Source: Bacteroidota bacterium (GTDB taxonomy: Bacteria; Bacteroidota; Bacteroidia; NS11-12g; UBA955). From it: a stretch of DNA of 11,885 bases. This document shows positions 8,564 to 11,885 of the stretch, one piece after another (the first letter of the stretch is position 1; every line of letters begins with the position of its first letter). The translations under genes were made by a program, and so were the position numbers. Under the pieces are notes generated by a model. That model was not told the DNA's origin. It worked only from the letters and a program-made list of their open reading frames with translations, and did not search any database. The stretch covers positions 1-11,885 of the forward strand of contig SXYY01000155.1 of assembly GCA_005788145.1 (NCBI GenBank). Direction: 5' to 3'.

Positions 8564-9271
8564 TTAATGGTTTGACTTGTTAAGCACTTCCAAGAAGCTC
8601 AAACTCTGTTCTTGAAGGCGCTCTGCAAAACGGTCCACTTTACGAACAAACAACTGATAGCCGATGAATGAAATAATTCCCACCAACAAACCAGCGAAAC
8701 TCGTTACCATTTTGATATACAAACCTTCAGAAATACCGCCGATTTCCAAGCCGTTGGTTTGGGCGATGGTATAGAAAATGTTGATTACACCCCAAATTGT
8801 TCCCACAAATCCCAACATTGGCGCAATACGCGCAATCAAACTCAAATAACCCAAGTTACCTTCCATGGCACTCAATTCTACGTTCGCCCTGGTTTCCATC
8901 GCGCTCTCGATTTCACGCATGTTGCTACCCAAGAAGTTCAATCCAGTTGCCATAACCTGTCCTTGAGCGGTATTGGTGCGCTGGCAATAGGCCAAGGCTG
9001 CATCCGGACGGTTTTCTTTCAAGTTATCTTTGACTACACTCAACAAATTGTGGTCGATCTTGGTGCGTTGATTGATATAAATGAATCGCTCAACAATGAA
9101 ATAGATGGCGATCAACATACACAACGCCAAGAAGATCATAACAACTCCCCCTTTGGTCATAATTTCCAAAACGGGAGCCGAAACATGTTCTGTGGCTTTG
9201 GCTGCTGCGCCAGCAGCGGCTGAATCTTGCGGCAGGGCCGCCTGAAGTAAAGTGAATGCTAGTGATAACAT
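8564..9271 (-). CDS. exbB: MotA/TolQ/ExbB-family proton-channel subunit
   Basis: The protein has 235 residues from the ATG at 9271. The N-terminus (MLSLAFTLLQAALPQ followed by an Ala-rich stretch) looks like a signal or extra hydrophobic segment, as in many Bacteroidota homologues. Three membrane helices follow: about 42-60, 145-165 and 188-208. The family motif ARIAPMLGFVGTIWGVI (147-162) holds Thr158, equivalent to the channel-lining Thr of ExbB/TolQ, and the third helix begins with KMVTSFAGLLVG. A cytoplasmic domain lies between helices 1 and 2. ExbB pentamers surround an ExbD dimer in the inner membrane. It is the first gene of a three-gene unit with exbD and the PagL-like gene; the DNA before it carries an inverted repeat and a possible promoter. 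Confidence 0.93.
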   Translation of the reverse strand: MLSLAFTLLQAALPQDSAAAGAAAKATEHVSAPVLEIMTKGGVVMIFLALCMLIAIYFIVERFIYINQRTKIDHNLLSVVKDNLKENRPDAALAYCQRTNTAQGQVMATGLNFLGSNMREIESAMETRANVELSAMEGNLGYLSLIARIAPMLGFVGTIWGVINIFYTIAQTNGLEIGGISEGLYIKMVTSFAGLLVGIISFIGYQLFVRKVDRFAERLQEQSLSFLEVLNKSNH

Positions 9272-9285
9272 AGATTGCGAATTAA

Positions 9286-9310
9286 GGCGTTAAATCAACA
9301 GTATAACGCC
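9286..9310. repeat. Perfect inverted repeat upstream of exbB
   Basis: GGCGTTA at 9286-9292 and its exact complement TAACGCC at 9304-9310 are separated by 11 bases. The nearer arm is 14 bases before the exbB ATG. It could be an operator half-site pair or form a hairpin in the 5' leader. The spacer on the minus strand reads TACTGTTGATT, which contains the best candidate -7 element. Confidence 0.6.
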
Positions 9311-9323
9311 ATTTGAACCCAAA
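9296..9323 (-). promoter_or_regulatory. Possible exbB promoter
   Basis: The minus strand reads TACTGTTG (9296-9303), one mismatch from TAnnTTTG, with TTTG at 9320-9323 after a 16-base spacer, slightly shorter than usual. The -7 element lies within the spacer of the inverted repeat. It is the only reasonable match in this gap, but weak. The -33 element overlaps the T-run of the terminator candidate. Confidence 0.3.
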
Positions 9324-9345
9324 AATTATCCCCATCCAACGGGGA
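9321..9345 (-). terminator. Weak intrinsic-terminator-like hairpin after the DUF502 gene
   Basis: Just after the DUF502 stop, the minus strand has TCCCC (9345-9341), a 7-base loop, and GGGGA (9333-9329), followed by TAATTTTT. The 5-bp stem has four G-C pairs and ends in a U-rich tract, but it is short, so it may terminate poorly. Confidence 0.4.
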
Positions 9346-9346
9346 A

Positions 9347-9961
9347 CTATTTTAAGTTGGTTGCACCGCCACTCAAAACGAATTTGGTAACATCGCCACT
9401 TTCTTTGTCGATCCGTCGAACCCGGCTTTTTTCAACCACAGTGGTTTCGCCCGATAGCGTGTAACTGTAAGGTAGATAAACCGCACAACAATTGGGCAAA
9501 CCAACAGCACTCATGTCCTCCTGGGTCAGGAATCCAATTTTGTAGACACCCTCAGAAATTTCTACCACCACGGGTTTGGTGAACTTCTTCTTTTCACCCA
9601 CAAAGGCCTCGGTCATGTCTTTGGTTGTACCAAAAATAAAATTCAGTCCAGGTGCCTTGTCGATGATGCCCTCCAAAAACCCCATGATTTGTTGGGCAAT
9701 CACTCCTTTTGTAAAAAACCCAATCACGGCAATGGCAAACAATCCAGTGGTTCCATACAACAAAATCGCACCCACGGATAGCTGGTCTAAATACAAATAT
9801 TTGCCAATCCCTTTCAATAACCAGCCGAGAATGCCTACCGTTATGGCTACAGGTAAAACCACCAATAATCCACGTAAAAAATAACTGATGAACAACTGTC
9901 CGGGTGTTTTCAAACGCGATTTCAGCAGTTGATCGTATGGCGTAAAATGTTGTTTTGTCAT
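9347..9961 (-). CDS. DUF502 family membrane protein
   Basis: I start this at the ATG at 9961 (204 residues). The frame extends to a TTG at 9976, but that lies only 1 base beyond the purD stop, whereas the ATG leaves a normal 16-base gap. Two membrane helices are visible, about residues 32-49 and 63-83, the first in the family context FLRGLLVVLPVAITV. The C-terminal part is soluble and carries the DUF502 pattern of KPVVVEISEGVYKIGFLTQED followed by an AVYLPYSYTLSGE segment where the family typically has a Pro/Ser/Gly-rich stretch. The biochemical function is unknown; no catalytic residue can be named. It follows purD closely and is probably on the same transcript, though a metabolic link to purine synthesis is not implied. 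Confidence 0.85.
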   Translation of the reverse strand: MTKQHFTPYDQLLKSRLKTPGQLFISYFLRGLLVVLPVAITVGILGWLLKGIGKYLYLDQLSVGAILLYGTTGLFAIAVIGFFTKGVIAQQIMGFLEGIIDKAPGLNFIFGTTKDMTEAFVGEKKKFTKPVVVEISEGVYKIGFLTQEDMSAVGLPNCCAVYLPYSYTLSGETTVVEKSRVRRIDKESGDVTKFVLSGGATNLK

Positions 9962-9977
9962 CTTGTTAATATTCAAC

Positions 9978-11270
9978 TTATGATAATCTCATCAAATCCA
10001 AACCTATGTCCGTGCGGTTGAATTTTCCTTCAAAATGTATCTGCGATGCCAACTCGTTCGAACGCTGCAGCGCTGCAGCAATGTCATCGCCCAAGGAGGT
10101 AACGGCAATGACCCGACCACCGTTCGTTACCACCCGATTGCCATCTTGCCTGGTGCCCGCATGAAAAAGCCACTGGTCCACACCCCGTAAGGCGGGCAAT
10201 TGAATTTCTTTTCCTTTTTCAATTTCGCCAGGATACCCACCGGATACCAAAAAAATGGTTGCTGCAGTGCGGTTATCCAGTCTCACATCCACACTTGAAA
10301 GCGAATTGGTCGCCATCGCCTCCAACAAATCCAACATTGGGGTTTGCAACCTCGGAAAAATCGCCTCTGTTTCGGGATCGCCCATGCGCACATTGTACTC
10401 AATCACAAATGGTTCACCATCAACATTCATCAACCCAACAAACAAAAAGCCCTTGTAAGGATGTCCCTCTGCCACAAGCCCTGCATAAGTCGGTTTCATG
10501 ATGCGATCCACAACCTTCTGCATAAAGGTCTCATCTGCGAAGGGAACAGGCGAGATTGCGCCCATACCACCGGTGTTCGGACCTTCGTCATTATCAAAAA
10601 TGCGCTTGTAGTCTTTCGCCGAAGCCAAAATTTTCCAATCTTTTCCATCGCTAATTCCAAAAACGCTCAACTCAATGCCTTTCAAAAACTCTTCAATCAC
10701 AACAACCTCTCCGGCCTTACCAAACTTGCTACCGTCGGTCATGACTTGCAGTGTTTCCATCGCCTCATCAAAGGATGGAGTGATAATGACCCCTTTACCT
10801 GCCGCCAATCCATCGGCCTTCAACACGAAGGGTGGTTCCAGCGTTTTTAAAAATGCCGCCGCTTCGTCTAACTGCGACAACTGAAACGACTGATACCTTG
10901 CTGTAGGGATATTGTGTCGGCCCATGAACGCCTTGGAAAAATCCTTAGACCCTTCCAACTGGGCACACCAAGCGCTGGGACCCGCAACAACTATTTGTAA
11001 TCCATCGGTTGCTGCTGCCGCTTCTATATAATCTGTGATACCCGCCACCAAAGGATCTTCATTTCCGGGAACCACCAATGAGATTTGATGTTCTTTGCAA
11101 AAATCGTACACCGCAGCGAGGTCGGTAGGATTCACATTTACATTGATACCAAAATTAGCAGTGCCCGCATTTCCCGGAGCGATATACAGTTGGTCGAGAC
11201 GACTACTTTCAGCCATTTTCATGGCAAAAGCGTGTTCACGACCACCCGATCCTAATAGCAATACATTCAC
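9978..11270 (-). CDS. purD: Phosphoribosylamine-glycine ligase (GAR synthetase)
   Basis: It catalyses the second step of de novo purine synthesis in the cytoplasm: 5-phosphoribosylamine, glycine and ATP give glycinamide ribonucleotide. The 430-residue length is normal. The start is GTG at 11270: it puts the family's conserved opening (NVLLLGSGGREHA, residues 2-14) directly at the N-terminus. ATP-grasp features follow in order: LKADGLAAGKGV (150-161, Lys151), EEFLKGIELSVF, the PurD signature EGPNTGGMGA (Met236) and the metal/nucleotide-binding EYNVRMGDPE (291-300). All look intact. It lies 72 bases after rsmE and 16 bases before the DUF502 start. A -7 promoter match sits just before the GTG. 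No other pur gene is in the window. Confidence 0.97.
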   Translation of the reverse strand: MNVLLLGSGGREHAFAMKMAESSRLDQLYIAPGNAGTANFGINVNVNPTDLAAVYDFCKEHQISLVVPGNEDPLVAGITDYIEAAAATDGLQIVVAGPSAWCAQLEGSKDFSKAFMGRHNIPTARYQSFQLSQLDEAAAFLKTLEPPFVLKADGLAAGKGVIITPSFDEAMETLQVMTDGSKFGKAGEVVVIEEFLKGIELSVFGISDGKDWKILASAKDYKRIFDNDEGPNTGGMGAISPVPFADETFMQKVVDRIMKPTYAGLVAEGHPYKGFLFVGLMNVDGEPFVIEYNVRMGDPETEAIFPRLQTPMLDLLEAMATNSLSSVDVRLDNRTAATIFLVSGGYPGEIEKGKEIQLPALRGVDQWLFHAGTRQDGNRVVTNGGRVIAVTSLGDDIAAALQRSNELASQIHFEGKFNRTDIGLDLMRLS

Positions 11271-11274
11271 AAAA

Positions 11275-11282
11275 CAAAGATA
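11275..11282 (-). promoter_or_regulatory. -7 promoter element immediately before purD
   Basis: TATCTTTG on the minus strand exactly matches TAnnTTTG and ends only 4 bases before the purD GTG. There is no good -33 TTTG at normal spacing; the nearest is a TTC 17 bases upstream. If used, transcription would begin at or next to the start codon, giving a nearly leaderless mRNA. Confidence 0.35.
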
Positions 11283-11342
11283 CCCAATTCCCTCAAACGG
11301 AACACTTCTTCAAACCTGCAATCAACAGGGATTTACCCACAA

Positions 11343-11885
11343 TTATCTCAATCTCAAAGCCGCCGAGATGGCCACTACCGCCGTTTCTGTCCGAAGTATT
11401 TGAGAGCCCAAATCCAATGGCTTCCAACCCGCTTGAATGGCTTCTTCGATTTCAACTTTCGAGAAATCTCCTTCCGGACCAATCAATATTGCCGCAGGCA
11501 ACGATACAGCCGACACAGGGATTTTTTCTTGCTCACCGCAATAGGCAATATATCGACCCCCAACCGCATTTGCCTCTAACACTTCTTTCCAACTAAGCTG
11601 CGAAATTTCAGGCATCCATGCCCCATGGCTCTGTTTCATTGCAGAAACTGCAACTTTTTGCATTCTCGCCAAGTTGGCTTTGCCGCGCTCCCCATTCTGC
11701 GATTGAAAAAAAACCATCGAGCTCACCCCCAATTCTGTGCATTTCTCTACGGCCCATTCCATGCGATCACCGGATTTCAAAATAGAAACATATACATGCA
11801 ACCCAGTGGGCTTTGCAATCGATGTCTTCTTGGCAATGCTGGCTTCAAAACCCTGCTTATTGCCTTTGGAAATTACCCCATCATA
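11343..11885 (-). CDS. rsmE: 16S rRNA m3U1498 methyltransferase, 5' end outside the window
   Basis: The frame is open from the right edge to a TAA at 11343-11345, giving 180 residues of the C-terminal part; family members have about 230-245, so roughly 55 residues of the N-terminal PUA-like domain are missing. A TTG at 11801 is an internal Leu codon, not a start. The SPOUT-class methyltransferase domain is clear: DRMEWAVEKCTELGV near the start of the catalytic part, the SAM-binding LIGPEGDFSKVEIEEA, and the knot motif LGSQILRTETAVV close to the C-terminus. The enzyme methylates N3 of U1498 in the 30S decoding region using S-adenosylmethionine. It is upstream of purD on the same strand. Confidence 0.95.
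   Translation of the reverse strand, partial: YDGVISKGNKQGFEASIAKKTSIAKPTGLHVYVSILKSGDRMEWAVEKCTELGVSSMVFFQSQNGERGKANLARMQKVAVSAMKQSHGAWMPEISQLSWKEVLEANAVGGRYIAYCGEQEKIPVSAVSLPAAILIGPEGDFSKVEIEEAIQAGWKPLDLGSQILRTETAVVAISAALRLR

Noticed and set aside
8759..9223. A 154-residue plus-strand reading frame opposite exbB
   Set aside because: It is a shadow of exbB; the His/Gln-rich translation is typical of an antisense frame.
10344..10850. A 168-residue plus-strand reading frame inside purD
   Set aside because: It is antisense to a fully conserved purD region, begins without any start signal and its translation resembles no protein family.
11283..11342. Small inverted repeats (CCTG/CAGG and TTCC/GGAA) between rsmE and purD
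   Set aside because: Four-base stems with 7-base loops occur by chance; no U-run or conserved riboswitch element is visible.
1..11885. Defence system, mobile element, CRISPR array, tRNA or rRNA
   Set aside because: I saw no transposase, integrase, nuclease or toxin motif, no regularly spaced repeats and no RNA-gene signature; nearly all bases are in ordinary chromosomal genes.

Overview
The window is an ordinary stretch of a Bacteroidota chromosome. Several features support this: signal peptides that repeatedly end in Ala-Gln, two exact matches to the Bacteroidota -7 promoter element TAnnTTTG, few recognisable Shine-Dalgarno sites, and a gene set typical of the phylum (ComF, an MsbA-type exporter, a secreted TPR protein, ExbB/ExbD, a PagL-like barrel, a DUF502 protein, PurD, RsmE). 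I cannot place it below phylum. There is no RNA gene, insertion sequence, CRISPR array or other sign of mobile DNA, and coding density is very high.

Layout. The left end (1-1603) is on the minus strand: comF, then a gene for a secreted protein that runs off the left edge and has its own promoter. A 66-base divergent gap separates comF from a plus-strand run (1670-6814) of three closely packed genes: an ABC exporter, a secreted TPR protein and an unrecognised secreted, probably beta-barrel, protein. Gaps of 3 and 12 bases suggest one operon. It meets the next minus-strand block tail to tail with 17 bases between stops.

The right half (6832-11885) is all on the minus strand. In transcription order it holds rsmE (5' end outside the window), purD (GTG start), a DUF502 membrane protein, then after a weak terminator-like hairpin and a perfect inverted repeat, exbB, exbD and a PagL/acyloxyacyl-hydrolase-like outer membrane protein. 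The last two share a TAATG stop/start overlap.

How the genes fit together. Most of the window concerns the cell envelope: an inner-membrane exporter with two exported partners, and an ExbB/ExbD proton-channel pair coupled to a putative lipid A-modifying barrel with no TonB gene beside it. rsmE and purD are housekeeping genes. I found no clearly new system. The points most worth checking are the exbB-exbD-PagL-like unit with its upstream inverted repeat, the substituted catalytic position in the PagL-like protein, the unknown third gene of the exporter operon, and a possible leaderless purD transcript.
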